Assembly: GCA_963790715.1 (NCBI GenBank)
Contig: CAWBPN010000018.1
Coordinates: 930,001 to 994,000, forward strand
Origin: DCFW01 sp963790715
GTDB lineage: Bacteria; Bacteroidota; Bacteroidia; Bacteroidales; Bacteroidaceae
Direction of reading: 5' to 3'
Length of the DNA stretch: 64,000 nt
The notes beneath the pieces were generated by a model. That model ran no database searches. It was given only the letters and a program-made list of their open reading frames with translations, and was not told where the DNA came from. The translations under genes were made by a program, and so were the position numbers. This document shows positions 1 to 10,079 of the stretch, piece after piece (positions within the stretch are counted from its first letter, which is position 1; the number at the start of each line of letters is the position of its first letter).

Positions 1-1620
1 TCATATTCCGAGTCTATTACTCCTTATTATTATGAAGTGGTTGATGGTAGTTGGAATGCAGACAAACCTGATCAATATCAATTGGTGCAGGTTGGATCGT
101 CGGGAACTGATTATATTTCCCAATCCGGTATCTCTCGTAGTAGTGATGCAACATTTTATTTGGATACACGTTTAAATTATAAGCGTCGTTTCGGTGATAA
201 TGATGTGTCTGGTATGTTGATGTATATGATGCGTGAATATCGTAATGATGTTTTACCGAATCGTAACCAAGGAATTTCAGGACGCTTTACTTATGGTTAT
301 AAAGATAAATATTTAGCAGAGGTTAATTTCGGGTATAACGGTACTGAACGTTTGGAGAAAGGACATCGTTTTGAATTATTTCCTGCCGCTTCATTAGGCT
401 GGGTTATAAGTAGTGAAAAATTCTGGAAACCGTTGGAGAATGTGATTAACTTCATGAAAATCCGTGCTTCTTATGGTATAATGGGTAGTGATGCTACAGG
501 AGAAAGTGCTGGAGCTGCACATTTCTTGTATCTTGATAATATTGGATTAGGTGGAAGCTATCCTTTTTCTACAGGACCTTCATCATCAGAAGAAGTTACA
601 AAAAAAGGTTCTGCTTTCTGGGGTTGGGCTGTTGAGAACGCTCATTGGGAAAGAGAAAAAGAATGGAATATCGGAACAGATATGAATGTCTTAAATCAAT
701 TCGATGTTGATTTTAATGTATTTCATGGAATACGCGACCGTATATTATTGAAACGTGGTTCATGGCCAAACCTATTAGGATATTGGGGTGCAACACCGTG
801 GAGTAATATAGGTAAGGTTGATAACAAAGGATTTGATCTAAGCGTTACTTGGAAGAATAAAATCGGTAAAGATTTTCATTGGGAATTAAGAGCTAATTTG
901 ACTTATAATAAAAATAAATATCTGAAGGTTGATGATCCTGCTTATCCTTATGTATGGCAAACGACTACTGGTAAACCCTTATCTTGTTTGACAGGCTATG
1001 TTGCAGAAGGATTATTTAAAAACCAACAAGACATAGCCTTAAGCCCTGACCAAACAGCTTTGGGGAGTACACCTATGTCTGGTGATATTAAATATCGAGA
1101 TATAAACGGAGATGGTAAAATTACATCTGAGGATGAAGTTATGATATCTCCTTATGGGTCAACTCCACGTATTCAATATGGTTTTGGTACGAGTCTTAAC
1201 TATAAAGGATTTGATTTCGGTGTATTTTTTAATGGCGATTCACAACGACGTATCATGATAAATGGGTTGGATCCATTTAATACACAAAACGGACATGGTA
1301 ATCGTAATATTATGCAATGGATTGCTAAAGATTATTGGTCGGAAAGTAATCCTAATCAGAACGCAACTTACCCAAGATTAGGGTTATTGGGATCTCAAAT
1401 TAGTAATAATACACAACCAAGTACTTATTGGGAGAGAAATGGAGATTTCTTGCGTTGGAAGACGTTAGAATTCGGTTATAGCTTTCCACATTGTCGGATC
1501 TACTTTAGTGGAGATAATTTAGCTGTATGGAGTCCGTTTAAGCTTTGGGATCCGGAATTATCATGGAACTCTTATCCATTACAACGAACTTTCAATATTG
1601 GAGCACAAATTAATTTTTAA
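1..1620 (+). CDS. SusC-like TonB-dependent outer-membrane transporter, C-terminal part (5' end outside window)
   Basis: The frame is open from the first base, so the gene begins upstream and only about the last 539 residues are present. They carry the SusC C-terminal pattern: long amphipathic barrel strands, a segment with DINGDGKIT-type calcium-loop residues near the middle, and a terminal strand ending in aromatic NF (FNIGAQINF). SusC proteins import oligosaccharides across the outer membrane with a SusD lid, using TonB energy. The SusD gene follows after 23 bases, so the two are co-transcribed. The plug and carboxypeptidase-like domains cannot be seen here. Confidence 0.95.
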   Translation, partial: SYSESITPYYYEVVDGSWNADKPDQYQLVQVGSSGTDYISQSGISRSSDATFYLDTRLNYKRRFGDNDVSGMLMYMMREYRNDVLPNRNQGISGRFTYGYKDKYLAEVNFGYNGTERLEKGHRFELFPAASLGWVISSEKFWKPLENVINFMKIRASYGIMGSDATGESAGAAHFLYLDNIGLGGSYPFSTGPSSSEEVTKKGSAFWGWAVENAHWEREKEWNIGTDMNVLNQFDVDFNVFHGIRDRILLKRGSWPNLLGYWGATPWSNIGKVDNKGFDLSVTWKNKIGKDFHWELRANLTYNKNKYLKVDDPAYPYVWQTTTGKPLSCLTGYVAEGLFKNQQDIALSPDQTALGSTPMSGDIKYRDINGDGKITSEDEVMISPYGSTPRIQYGFGTSLNYKGFDFGVFFNGDSQRRIMINGLDPFNTQNGHGNRNIMQWIAKDYWSESNPNQNATYPRLGLLGSQISNNTQPSTYWERNGDFLRWKTLEFGYSFPHCRIYFSGDNLAVWSPFKLWDPELSWNSYPLQRTFNIGAQINF

Positions 1621-1643
1621 ATAATAATTAAAAGAATAACGAT

Positions 1644-3545
1644 ATGAAAATAAATATAAAAAGGGCTCATTTACTTTGGGTTGTATTATCTGTTATTGTT
1701 TTTTCTTCGTGCAATTTTTTAAATGTTGCACCTCCGGAAACGGTTGGTTGGAAAGACGTTATGAAAGACAGAGAATCCGCACTTGGATTTCTTTACTCGT
1801 GTTATACAACCGTAGCAACAGTAACTAATAACGATGGTGGTTATTATTCTTCTACTGATGAATATGCTCAACCTCCTTTGTGGGATCATGATGGTCAAAT
1901 AGTTGCGTGGAATGAACTCACTTCAACCAGTGCAAGCTCTATTAGTAGCTTGCCATGGAATAATTGTTATAATAATTTGGGGCAATGTCACCTTTTTACA
2001 AAAGCATTAAACGAATTGAATCCTAACGGAGTCACTGATAGTGACAAGGTCCGTTGGAGAGGAGAAATATATTTTTTACATGCATTCTATCATAATGTAT
2101 TATTAAATACTTATGGCCCGATACCATTAGTGTCATATTGGTATAGCGAAAATACACCGACAAGTCAGTTACCGGCACGCAGTCCTTATGATGTTTGTGT
2201 GGATTCAATAGTTACATGGTTGGACAAAGCTGCTGCAATGTTACCGGCAACTGTATCAGAAGATGAGTTAGGACGTGCAACCTCTACCGCATGTAAAGCT
2301 CTTAAGGCACGTGTCCTGTTGTATGCAGCATCACCGCTATGGAATGGTTCTTTCCCTTACCCTAATTGGGAAAACAAAGATGGACAGAAATTGGTTGATA
2401 CTAAATATGATGCAAGTAAATGGCAAAAAGCACTGGATGCTTGTAATGATGCGATAACATTTGCTACAACAGAAGGAGGTAGATCTTTATTTAATTTATC
2501 AACTTCAGAAAGTATTCGCAATGCGGAAGGTGTACCATTGCCATATATAGCAAATGAAGATAGTGCTTTTGAAAAACGTGTAATGTTAATGCGCTATTTG
2601 ATGACTACAAGTGAGGACCAGGGAAATAAAGAAACAATATATGGAGCTATAACGTCTTCTGAATATCCTGCTGGTGATGAAATTCCTCATGATGTAACTA
2701 CTTATAATGGAAGTCCGGTAGGAGGATGGGACGGTAATTCACCATATCTATATACTATGGAGCATTTTTATACTTCATCAGGGAAACTTCCGGAAAAGGA
2801 TCCTAATTTTTTACCAGAATCTCAATGGCTTAATTCTGCAGGATTATCCAATTCGGATGTAATCAACTTGAATGTAAATCGTGAACCTCGTTATTATGCA
2901 TGGTTGAGCTTTGACGGTGATACTTATAGTGCATTTTTATCAAACGGTTCTTCTCTTGTAATGCATGGAAGAGTATCTAGTAAACAAGGGTATAATCCTG
3001 ATTTATATAATAGAGATAATAATGTAACAGGGTTTTGGGTTAAGAAATGGGTTCAACCAAATTTGAAATGGCGTTCAACGGATAATGGTGTAAATTGGAA
3101 CTTGCCGGCTTTTCCAATTATTCGTTTAGCGGAATTATATTTGGATAGAGCTGAATGCTATGCCGCCTTAGGACAAACAGATAAAGCTTTGGCTGATTTG
3201 AACATAATTAGAAAACGTGCAGGTATACCGGATTTGACAACAGCTGATATATCAGGTAATATGACATTGATGAGTTGGGTACAAAATGAACGTTTTATAG
3301 AATTATGGGGTGAAGGACAACGTTATTATGATTTACGTCGTTGGTGCCTTGCTCCACAATATTTGAAAGCTGGTGTGCGTCAGGGTTTGAATATGATGCA
3401 AACGAAAGACCCTTCCTTCTCAGTGTTTAATCAAATTGTAAATGTAAACCAACCTTTCGAATGGGTTGATCGTATGTATTTAATGCCTATACAAGATAGT
3501 GAATTGTATAGTGATCCTCAGCTGGTTCAAGCACCTGGATATTAA
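1644..3545 (+). CDS. SusD/RagB family nutrient-binding lipoprotein
   Basis: This 633-residue protein has a hydrophobic signal ending in the lipobox FSSC (Cys23), so it should be a surface lipoprotein. The alpha-helical TPR-like core is visible in segments such as the one reading LYLDRAECYAALGQTDKALADL, and the C-terminal WGEGQRYYDLRRW motif is typical of SusD/RagB. SusD proteins sit as a hinged lid on SusC and capture glycan. The gene lies between its SusC (23-base gap) and a DUF1735 lipoprotein (23-base gap), an ordinary PUL operon core. Confidence 0.95.
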   Translation: MKINIKRAHLLWVVLSVIVFSSCNFLNVAPPETVGWKDVMKDRESALGFLYSCYTTVATVTNNDGGYYSSTDEYAQPPLWDHDGQIVAWNELTSTSASSISSLPWNNCYNNLGQCHLFTKALNELNPNGVTDSDKVRWRGEIYFLHAFYHNVLLNTYGPIPLVSYWYSENTPTSQLPARSPYDVCVDSIVTWLDKAAAMLPATVSEDELGRATSTACKALKARVLLYAASPLWNGSFPYPNWENKDGQKLVDTKYDASKWQKALDACNDAITFATTEGGRSLFNLSTSESIRNAEGVPLPYIANEDSAFEKRVMLMRYLMTTSEDQGNKETIYGAITSSEYPAGDEIPHDVTTYNGSPVGGWDGNSPYLYTMEHFYTSSGKLPEKDPNFLPESQWLNSAGLSNSDVINLNVNREPRYYAWLSFDGDTYSAFLSNGSSLVMHGRVSSKQGYNPDLYNRDNNVTGFWVKKWVQPNLKWRSTDNGVNWNLPAFPIIRLAELYLDRAECYAALGQTDKALADLNIIRKRAGIPDLTTADISGNMTLMSWVQNERFIELWGEGQRYYDLRRWCLAPQYLKAGVRQGLNMMQTKDPSFSVFNQIVNVNQPFEWVDRMYLMPIQDSELYSDPQLVQAPGY

Positions 3546-3568
3546 TTATAAATTAGGAGGAATATTAG

Positions 3569-5110
3569 ATGAAAAAATTAATATATAATACAATATTGAT
3601 AATATTGGGAATATTTGTCATTACTTCATGTAGTAATTCAGAATATTCATTAGGTAATCTTGTCCCAGGTCAATATCATAAGATTGCGTATTTTAAAAAT
3701 AGCGGCGAAGACAGTTTGCGGTTGTATACGACCCAGTCAAATTATCAAGATACTTTGACAATAATTAAAGCAGGTAGCGATCCGAGTTTGACTGCTGATT
3801 TGAAAGTAAATGTTATGCCGCAGAGTGAAGTCGATTCATTATACAGTAATGTACAAGGAGTCAATTATAAAGTAATTCCGCAAGAGGATTATTCTTTTAA
3901 TAACGGGCAAAATGTAACTTTTGGGAAAGGCGAAACTGGTAAAATTCTAACTATGACAATTAATCCTATAAAAATATATCAGTTAGAAGTTGCAAATCCA
4001 GGAGTAAAATATGTTTTACCTCTTCAATTAGTAAGCAATAAGAAAGACAGTGTTAATAGCACATTAGATAAGGTTTTATCAGTCGTAAGTGTGACTAGCC
4101 CTGCCATTTCATTCCAAAATGCAAGCCAAACATCACAAATTATATATAAAACATTGAATGTAAGTGTTCCAATGATTTTGTCTAATTGCGATAGTAATAG
4201 ATGGGATATAAAATGTACTTTAGATCAAAGTCAAAATAGTCAATTAGTTGCAAGTTATAATTCGTCTAACGGGACTAATTATCAGCTGCTTCCTGACGGA
4301 TCTTATACGATAAGTGGATTGGAATTTACAAAAGGAAATTTCCAAACGACCCCAACGATATCTATAGATCGTTCATATTTGCAAAATGATCAAACATATA
4401 TTTTACCGTTAAAGTTGGAAGGAACATCTATGGGAGAAGAAATCGGAGTTTCATCAACACCTTCACTCCTTATCATTTCTAATCCTAAATATGGAATGGA
4501 TACTCCAGACCGTAGCCAGTGGAAAGTTCTTTTCTGCAATAATGATAATAAAATGGCTGGTACAGGTAGTGATGCTGGTGGACCATACGCACTCTTGGAT
4601 GGTAATATAAATACTTATTGGTCTACTAATTGGCAGAGTGGTTCTGTCGGTTCTAGTGAAGATGATTATGCTTATGCTTTTACTGATTATAATGCCTTCT
4701 TAAAAGCAAGAGCTGTTAATAAAACTGTTATTGTATTTGATATGGGTGCAGTTAAGAATTTGGTTGGTATAGGAGTTACACAACGTCAAGGATGGGCTAA
4801 TGGAGATTTGCAGTCATGTGATATTTATGTATCAAATGATGCATCGTTTAATTTCAAGCCTATAAAGAACGGAGGTACAATAGCCGATTATGACGCAGTT
4901 GCATTAAATAATTGGACTAAACTTTGCTCTGTAACAGCTCCAGCACAAAATGCTACGTATTGGCAAAATGCTGATTTGTCTACAATTCAAAATGGAGGTA
5001 TAAAAGGACGTTTTGTTAAAATCCAATTTATTAGTACAAGAAGATCTTTGGATCTGACAGAGTTTTATGTGACAGAATTACTTAGTATAAACGGAAACGC
5101 TGTACAGTAA
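3569..5110 (+). CDS. DUF1735 / discoidin-domain surface lipoprotein (probable surface glycan-binding protein)
   Basis: This 513-residue lipoprotein has lipobox ITSC near residue 21. Two tandem beta-rich repeats (about residues 35-170 and 175-300) resemble DUF1735. The C-terminal portion, about 310-500, looks like an F5/8 type C (discoidin) carbohydrate-binding fold, with LLDGNINTYWSTNW and a closing GRFVKIQF strand. Proteins of this layout directly after susD usually act as surface glycan-binding proteins. A rho-independent-type hairpin follows the stop codon, so the susCD-sgbp block may form its own transcript. Domain assignment is by pattern and not by search. Confidence 0.85.
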   Translation: MKKLIYNTILIILGIFVITSCSNSEYSLGNLVPGQYHKIAYFKNSGEDSLRLYTTQSNYQDTLTIIKAGSDPSLTADLKVNVMPQSEVDSLYSNVQGVNYKVIPQEDYSFNNGQNVTFGKGETGKILTMTINPIKIYQLEVANPGVKYVLPLQLVSNKKDSVNSTLDKVLSVVSVTSPAISFQNASQTSQIIYKTLNVSVPMILSNCDSNRWDIKCTLDQSQNSQLVASYNSSNGTNYQLLPDGSYTISGLEFTKGNFQTTPTISIDRSYLQNDQTYILPLKLEGTSMGEEIGVSSTPSLLIISNPKYGMDTPDRSQWKVLFCNNDNKMAGTGSDAGGPYALLDGNINTYWSTNWQSGSVGSSEDDYAYAFTDYNAFLKARAVNKTVIVFDMGAVKNLVGIGVTQRQGWANGDLQSCDIYVSNDASFNFKPIKNGGTIADYDAVALNNWTKLCSVTAPAQNATYWQNADLSTIQNGGIKGRFVKIQFISTRRSLDLTEFYVTELLSINGNAVQ

Positions 5111-5128
5111 TTAATATATAAATAATAT

Positions 5129-5197
5129 CTTACCTTGAATGAGATAGATGAGATTGTTTATCATAGTTTTCTATCAAAATTCAAGGTAAGTTTTTAT
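5129..5197 (+). terminator. Long-stem intrinsic terminator after the susCD-SGBP block
   Basis: A perfect 12-bp inverted repeat (5129-5140 and 5179-5190) is extended by an inner GATAG/CTATC pair and followed by TTTTTATTT. It separates the SusC/SusD/SGBP genes from the downstream enzymes and could produce a high ratio of binding proteins to enzymes. Confidence 0.75.
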
Positions 5198-5223
5198 TTA
5201 ACCTGTTATTAAAGGTTATTAAT

Positions 5224-6171
5224 ATGGAAAATCATATGCATCTAAGATTTTTGGTGGCCTTGTTTATAGTGGTAGGATTAGTCTCTTCTTGCAAGGGTAA
5301 TAATGAAACTCCTAAATCACCACCAGTAGCAGAAAATGATCCTGCTACTTTGCCTGATACAACATCGGCTAAAAGTGTTGTTGACGGTATGCAATTAATA
5401 TGGCATGATGAATTTAATTCCGATGGTCACGTTGATGGTAAAAATTGGAATTTTGAGAACGGTTTTGTTCGTAATCAAGAATTACAATGGTATCAATCTA
5501 ATAATGCTGTATGCGAAAATGGGGCATTAGCTATTACAGCTAAAAAAGAACAAGTAAAAAACCCTAATTATATATCTGGAAGCAGCGATTGGAAGATAAA
5601 CAGGGAATATGCACAGTATACATCTTCTTCTCTTAATACTTCTGGAAAGTTTTCATTTAAATACGGTCGTATATTAGTCCGTGCTAAAATACCTACGACT
5701 TCTGGTTCATGGCCTGCAATTTGGACATTGGGCGTTAATTATGAATGGCCGTCGTGTGGAGAAATTGATTTATTGGAATCATATCCTTCAGGAGGTTCAC
5801 CTGCTATCCATGCTAATACATGCTGGGGATCAAATACGCGGTGGAACGGTAATTGGCATTCAGTTGTAAATCCGTTATCATATTTTACATCTAAAGACGC
5901 AAGTTGGACTTCAAAATATCATATATGGAGGATGGATTGGGATGAAAATGTCATACGAATTTATATTGATGATGAGTTGATAAATGAAACATATCAAGTT
6001 AATACCCAGAATGGATCCTCAGGAGGTGATGGTGCATATCAGTATCCATTCCGACAAGCTCAATATATATTATTGAATTTAGCAATAGGCTCTAATGGTG
6101 GAACACCAAATGATTCTGCTTTTCCCTTGAAATATTACATAGACTATGTACGTGTGTATCAAAAGAAATAA
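5224..6171 (+). CDS. GH16 family glycoside hydrolase, lipoprotein (copy 1)
   Basis: This 315-residue protein has lipobox VSSC, so it is probably anchored at the cell surface or periplasm. The GH16 active-site signature ExDxxE is present at E180-D182-E185 in GEIDLLE, with nucleophile E180 and acid/base E185 by family rule. WPAIWTLG precedes it and the closing strand is YYIDYVRVYQ. GH16 enzymes cut beta-1,3/1,4-glucans or galactans; subfamily 3 also contains mucin O-glycanases. A close paralogue lies at 13389-14303. A second in-frame ATG four codons downstream (5233) is equally possible as start. Substrate is not decided by the sequence. Confidence 0.93.
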   Translation: MENHMHLRFLVALFIVVGLVSSCKGNNETPKSPPVAENDPATLPDTTSAKSVVDGMQLIWHDEFNSDGHVDGKNWNFENGFVRNQELQWYQSNNAVCENGALAITAKKEQVKNPNYISGSSDWKINREYAQYTSSSLNTSGKFSFKYGRILVRAKIPTTSGSWPAIWTLGVNYEWPSCGEIDLLESYPSGGSPAIHANTCWGSNTRWNGNWHSVVNPLSYFTSKDASWTSKYHIWRMDWDENVIRIYIDDELINETYQVNTQNGSSGGDGAYQYPFRQAQYILLNLAIGSNGGTPNDSAFPLKYYIDYVRVYQKK

Positions 6172-6212
6172 AGAAATGACTTCTTCAGTTTTGTTTTGAA
6201 AATAATTAAAGA

Positions 6213-8444
6213 ATGAAAAAATCAATAACTTTATTGGGATTATTTGTTGTGTTAACATGTAATGCTTTTTCACAAGGCACAACATTAGATTACAATCGTG
6301 CAAGTCATTTGTATAGTAGAATAACGCCATTAGTTTATCATTCAAACATGAGTTTTGCTCCTGTTTGGCTCGGAGCAAAGCATGAATTTTGGTATGAAGA
6401 TCACACTCCTGATGGAAATTATTTTAAATTAGTCGACGCCGACAAGCGCGAATTAAAAGTCCTTTTTGATATAAAAAAGTTGGCTGCATCTTTGTCGTCA
6501 CAAGAAAATACGGATATAAAAGCCAAAGACATGTATCTTGAAAGGGCATCATTAAGCCTTAGTACCGATACGCTTTCATTTATTCATTCCGGTTATAATT
6601 GGCAATATTATATACCTGATAACAAGTTGGTGAATTGCGGCGCCGTACCAAGACAACAACCTGCTCCGTATTGGAATGAGGCCGATAATGAGAACAATTA
6701 TGCCGATGTGATATCGCCTAACGGTAAGTATACGGCGTTTGTACGCGACTGCAATGTGTATGTGCGAGATAATGCCACCGGTAAGGTAAAAGCATTGAGT
6801 AATGACGGTACACAAGGTAATTACTATTCATGTTACCTGCTATGGTCGCCGGATTCCAAGAAAATATTTGATTCACGTTTCCGTGTAGTACCTAAAAGAT
6901 ATATTTATTTTGTTGAATCGTCACCTAAAGATCAGTTGCAGCCGAAATTGCAAAAGCGCGAATATGCCAAGGCGGGCGATGAATTACCTTTTCATACTCC
7001 TGCAATATTCGATGTGGAGTCCGGTAAACAACTGGTTGCTTCCACAGATTTGTGCCCGAGCCAGTTCTTTTTAAGTATGTTCAAATGGAATAACGACTGT
7101 AGTGGCGTCACTATGGAGTATAACGAACGAGGCCATAAGATATACCGGGTTTTGGAAATGAATGCTAAAACTGGTGGAATGCGTACGTTGATAGAAGAAA
7201 AGAGCAAGACATTTGTTAATTACAATCGCCATTATCGTTACGACACATCGGATGGAAAATACATTATATGGATGAGCCAGCGTGACAATTATAATCACTT
7301 ATATCTGTATGACAGGGCTAAAGCCAAGGTCGTTAATCAAGTGACTAAAGGTGATTGGTATGTAAGAGACGTACAATATGTGGATGAAAAGAAACACAGG
7401 ATATATTTTTCGGCAAGCGGCATGAATGAAGGAGAAGACCCGTATTTGGTACATTACTATTATACCGGCCTTGACGGTAAGGGATTGACGGCTTTGTGTC
7501 CTGAAGAAGGAGAGCATCATGTAGTGTATTCTCAGGATAAGAAATATATGGTGGACACTTATTCAACAGTTGAGAAAGCTCCTGTTAGCGTTCTTCGCGA
7601 AACAGAAAAAGGACGAGTGGTGATGCCGTTGGAGAAGGCTGACATCACGGATTTATTGAAAACCGGTTGGCATAGTCCAGAAGTATTTCATGCACCGGGA
7701 CGTGACGGAAAGACGCAGATGTGGGGAATAATAGTTCGTCCGACGCATTTCGACCCGACAAAGAAATATCCTATAATAGAATACATTTATGCCGGTCCCG
7801 GCAGCGCATATACGACGAAGGACTTCCATTCGTTTTATTGGAACATGACAGACTTGGCCGAACTTGGATTTATTGTCGTCCAATTGGATGCAATGGGAAC
7901 TGATTTTCGCACAAAGAGTTTTGAAGACATTTGTTATAAGAATCTGATAGACTGTGGTTTTCCCGACAGAATTGCATGGATAAAGGCTGCGGCAAGTAAA
8001 TATTCGTATATGGATACAACACGTGTGGGAATATTCGGAGCTTCGGCAGGCGGACAAGAATCTATGGCGGCAGTGCTGTATCATCCTGAATTTTACAAAG
8101 CAGCCTATTCAAGTTGCGGATGCCACGACAACCGAATGGATAAGATGTGGTGGAACGAGCAATGGATGGGATATCCTGTTGACAGTAGCTATGTGAAGTG
8201 CAGCAATGTTGCAAATGCATACAGACTGACGCGGCCGTTGATGTTGGTTGTTGGAGAAATGGATGATAATGTGGATCCGTCAACAACCTATCAAGTGGTT
8301 AATGCGCTGATAAAAGCTAATAAAAATTTCGATTTGTTGGTAATACCCGGCAGTAACCATACAATGGGTGGAGACTACGGAGAACACAAAAGATGGGACT
8401 TCTTTGTGAAACATCTTTGGGGAATAGATCCGCCGCAATGGTAA
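6213..8444 (+). CDS. S9 family prolyl oligopeptidase / dipeptidyl-peptidase IV-like
   Basis: This 743-residue protein has a signal peptide ending near CNAFSQG. The N-terminal beta-propeller region (about 50-480) has DPP-IV type blades (WSPDSKKI, WMSQRDNYNHLYLYD). The C-terminal alpha/beta hydrolase carries the GxSxGG elbow as GASAGG with Ser611, an acid in the MDDNVDPS loop near 684, and His716 in SNHTMGG. The DDNVH histidine common in the family is Asp here. It would release dipeptides or short peptides after proline. Its place between two GH genes in a PUL is unusual and suggests that protein is part of the substrate. Confidence 0.92.
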   Translation: MKKSITLLGLFVVLTCNAFSQGTTLDYNRASHLYSRITPLVYHSNMSFAPVWLGAKHEFWYEDHTPDGNYFKLVDADKRELKVLFDIKKLAASLSSQENTDIKAKDMYLERASLSLSTDTLSFIHSGYNWQYYIPDNKLVNCGAVPRQQPAPYWNEADNENNYADVISPNGKYTAFVRDCNVYVRDNATGKVKALSNDGTQGNYYSCYLLWSPDSKKIFDSRFRVVPKRYIYFVESSPKDQLQPKLQKREYAKAGDELPFHTPAIFDVESGKQLVASTDLCPSQFFLSMFKWNNDCSGVTMEYNERGHKIYRVLEMNAKTGGMRTLIEEKSKTFVNYNRHYRYDTSDGKYIIWMSQRDNYNHLYLYDRAKAKVVNQVTKGDWYVRDVQYVDEKKHRIYFSASGMNEGEDPYLVHYYYTGLDGKGLTALCPEEGEHHVVYSQDKKYMVDTYSTVEKAPVSVLRETEKGRVVMPLEKADITDLLKTGWHSPEVFHAPGRDGKTQMWGIIVRPTHFDPTKKYPIIEYIYAGPGSAYTTKDFHSFYWNMTDLAELGFIVVQLDAMGTDFRTKSFEDICYKNLIDCGFPDRIAWIKAAASKYSYMDTTRVGIFGASAGGQESMAAVLYHPEFYKAAYSSCGCHDNRMDKMWWNEQWMGYPVDSSYVKCSNVANAYRLTRPLMLVVGEMDDNVDPSTTYQVVNALIKANKNFDLLVIPGSNHTMGGDYGEHKRWDFFVKHLWGIDPPQW

Positions 8445-8490
8445 TGAAAATTATTTAAAAACAAGAACTTAACAATTAAGAAATTTAATC

Positions 8491-10023
8491 ATGAAGATAA
8501 AAGCTAAGATATTATCCTTGTTATTGTGCATTTTTATCTTAAGTGCATGTTCTACAGATGATAATAATATTTCATCTAAAACTGCTTCGGTTACAATTAA
8601 TTCACAAAATGTGGATATGCCGACAGGTGGCATTCTTTCAATTCAATATGGTGATTGGGCAACAGGAAATGTATTGAGCAATGTGGTCGATGGAGATAAT
8701 AATACAAAGCTTGTTATACCACACAATAATTTTTGGATTATATGGAAAGGGACAGCAAAAAGGTGTATTAATAGATGTAGTATTACAGTTGCTAATGATT
8801 ATCCTGAAATGAACCCTAAATCATGGCAATTATCTGCTTCTAACGATAGCATTAATTGGAATGTTTTATATACAAGGAAGAATTATCAATTTTCTGAAAA
8901 TTCTCAAGATTTAAAACAGGTAATAGATACAATTCAGAATGAAGTTTCTTATACTTATTATAAACTAACGATTCTTGACAATAACGGAGCTTCATCTACT
9001 CAAATATCAGAGTGGAGTCTTGATGATGTAGATTTGAGTTATATGACCATCGATGATCTTATGCAATATTCATCCGGAAGTACATATTCTTCGCTAACGC
9101 CAATGGGTACAAATTATGAAAATAAACATGTAACAACAAGTGCAGACAGGACATGGTTACAAAATGCAAGCAATGAACCATCTGTACCGTCTAGTGTATC
9201 TAGTTTACAATTGAAACATTTTGATGTCACATTATATCCTTATGGGATTCCAGAGCCAGCAGATGTAAATCAGCATTCAATAGGAGACTGTGGAGGGCTG
9301 TCCGCTTTGGCATCAATGGCTTATGTGCATCCTGCTTTTATAAAATCTATTATAAAAGAAAATGCAGATGGGACTTTTAATGTAGGGATGTTTGACCCTC
9401 AAGGAAATGCTGTTACAGTAGTTGTTACATCTAATTTCTTAGCGACTAGTGGTGGTACCATTGAAGCTGTAACTGGTAAGGATAATGTACCCACATGGTC
9501 TACTGTTCTTGAAAAAGCTATTATGAAGTGGAACATGATTTACAAAGTAAATACAGATATAGAAGGTATAGCTGCAGAGGAAACGACTCCTCTCTTCACT
9601 GGTGATGGATATATGTTTGAGTTTAGTCCAGGAAAACTTACAGGAGTTCAGTTAGCACGAGTGGTGAAGTATTCAGTAACACATGGTAAATTTGTCACCG
9701 GTGGATTTTGGTGGAGTGCCCTTCAAATAGGTTCTCTTTGGACAGTGGCAGACCATATATATGCAGCAATGCTCCCATCAAATTCTCAATCATTATTTGG
9801 AATGCGCAATCCTTGGGGGTATAATCCAGGAGGAAATGGAAGTGATGATGGTGTACTTAATATTCCTTTATCAGGTCAAGTAGTATCTGTTATTGATCTC
9901 CGTATTACGGCTTCTGGAAGGGCTGGTAATACAGGTGTTGTAAAGCCGTATACTCCACCTTCATTTGCAGTAAGTGCTAATAATTTACGTGTAGCTCCAA
10001 GATTAATAAGGAACCATAAATAA
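8491..10023 (+). CDS. Calpain-like (peptidase C2) secreted cysteine peptidase lipoprotein
   Basis: This 510-residue lipoprotein has lipobox LSAC. Residues 45-175 look like a discoidin-type beta sandwich (WQLSASNDSINWNVLY). The C-terminal half holds a calpain-type triad: Cys267 in QHSIGDCGGLSALA, His422 in DHIYAAM and Asn440 in RNPWG. The order and spacing (155 and 18 residues) are close to those of animal calpains. No EF-hand domain is seen, so calcium dependence is open. The gene lies 46 bases after the S9 peptidase and before GH30, in the same operon direction. The protein is probably exported and surface-exposed. Confidence 0.85.
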   Translation: MKIKAKILSLLLCIFILSACSTDDNNISSKTASVTINSQNVDMPTGGILSIQYGDWATGNVLSNVVDGDNNTKLVIPHNNFWIIWKGTAKRCINRCSITVANDYPEMNPKSWQLSASNDSINWNVLYTRKNYQFSENSQDLKQVIDTIQNEVSYTYYKLTILDNNGASSTQISEWSLDDVDLSYMTIDDLMQYSSGSTYSSLTPMGTNYENKHVTTSADRTWLQNASNEPSVPSSVSSLQLKHFDVTLYPYGIPEPADVNQHSIGDCGGLSALASMAYVHPAFIKSIIKENADGTFNVGMFDPQGNAVTVVVTSNFLATSGGTIEAVTGKDNVPTWSTVLEKAIMKWNMIYKVNTDIEGIAAEETTPLFTGDGYMFEFSPGKLTGVQLARVVKYSVTHGKFVTGGFWWSALQIGSLWTVADHIYAAMLPSNSQSLFGMRNPWGYNPGGNGSDDGVLNIPLSGQVVSVIDLRITASGRAGNTGVVKPYTPPSFAVSANNLRVAPRLIRNHK

Positions 10024-10027
10024 TGAA

Positions 10028-10053
10028 TCAGCTGGGACTGAGTGCCCAGCTGA
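10028..10053 (+). other. Intercistronic hairpin between the calpain-like and GH30 genes
   Basis: A perfect 9-bp stem (10028-10036 and 10045-10053) closes an 8-nt loop just after the stop codon of the calpain-like gene. No strong T-tract follows, so it is more likely an mRNA-stability or attenuation element than a full terminator. It also argues against translation of GH30 starting at the ATG at 10023. Confidence 0.6.
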
Positions 10054-10079
10054 GATTTATAATAAATATTGTTGTGTAT

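Noticed and set aside
8445..8490. Separate promoter between the S9 and calpain-like genes
   Set aside because: The 46-base gap is AT-rich, but I see no TAnnTTTG element, so read-through is more likely.
10023..10079. Earlier ATG start for the GH30 gene
   Set aside because: It overlaps the previous stop codon region, runs through a stable hairpin, and would bury the lipoprotein signal that begins exactly at 10080.
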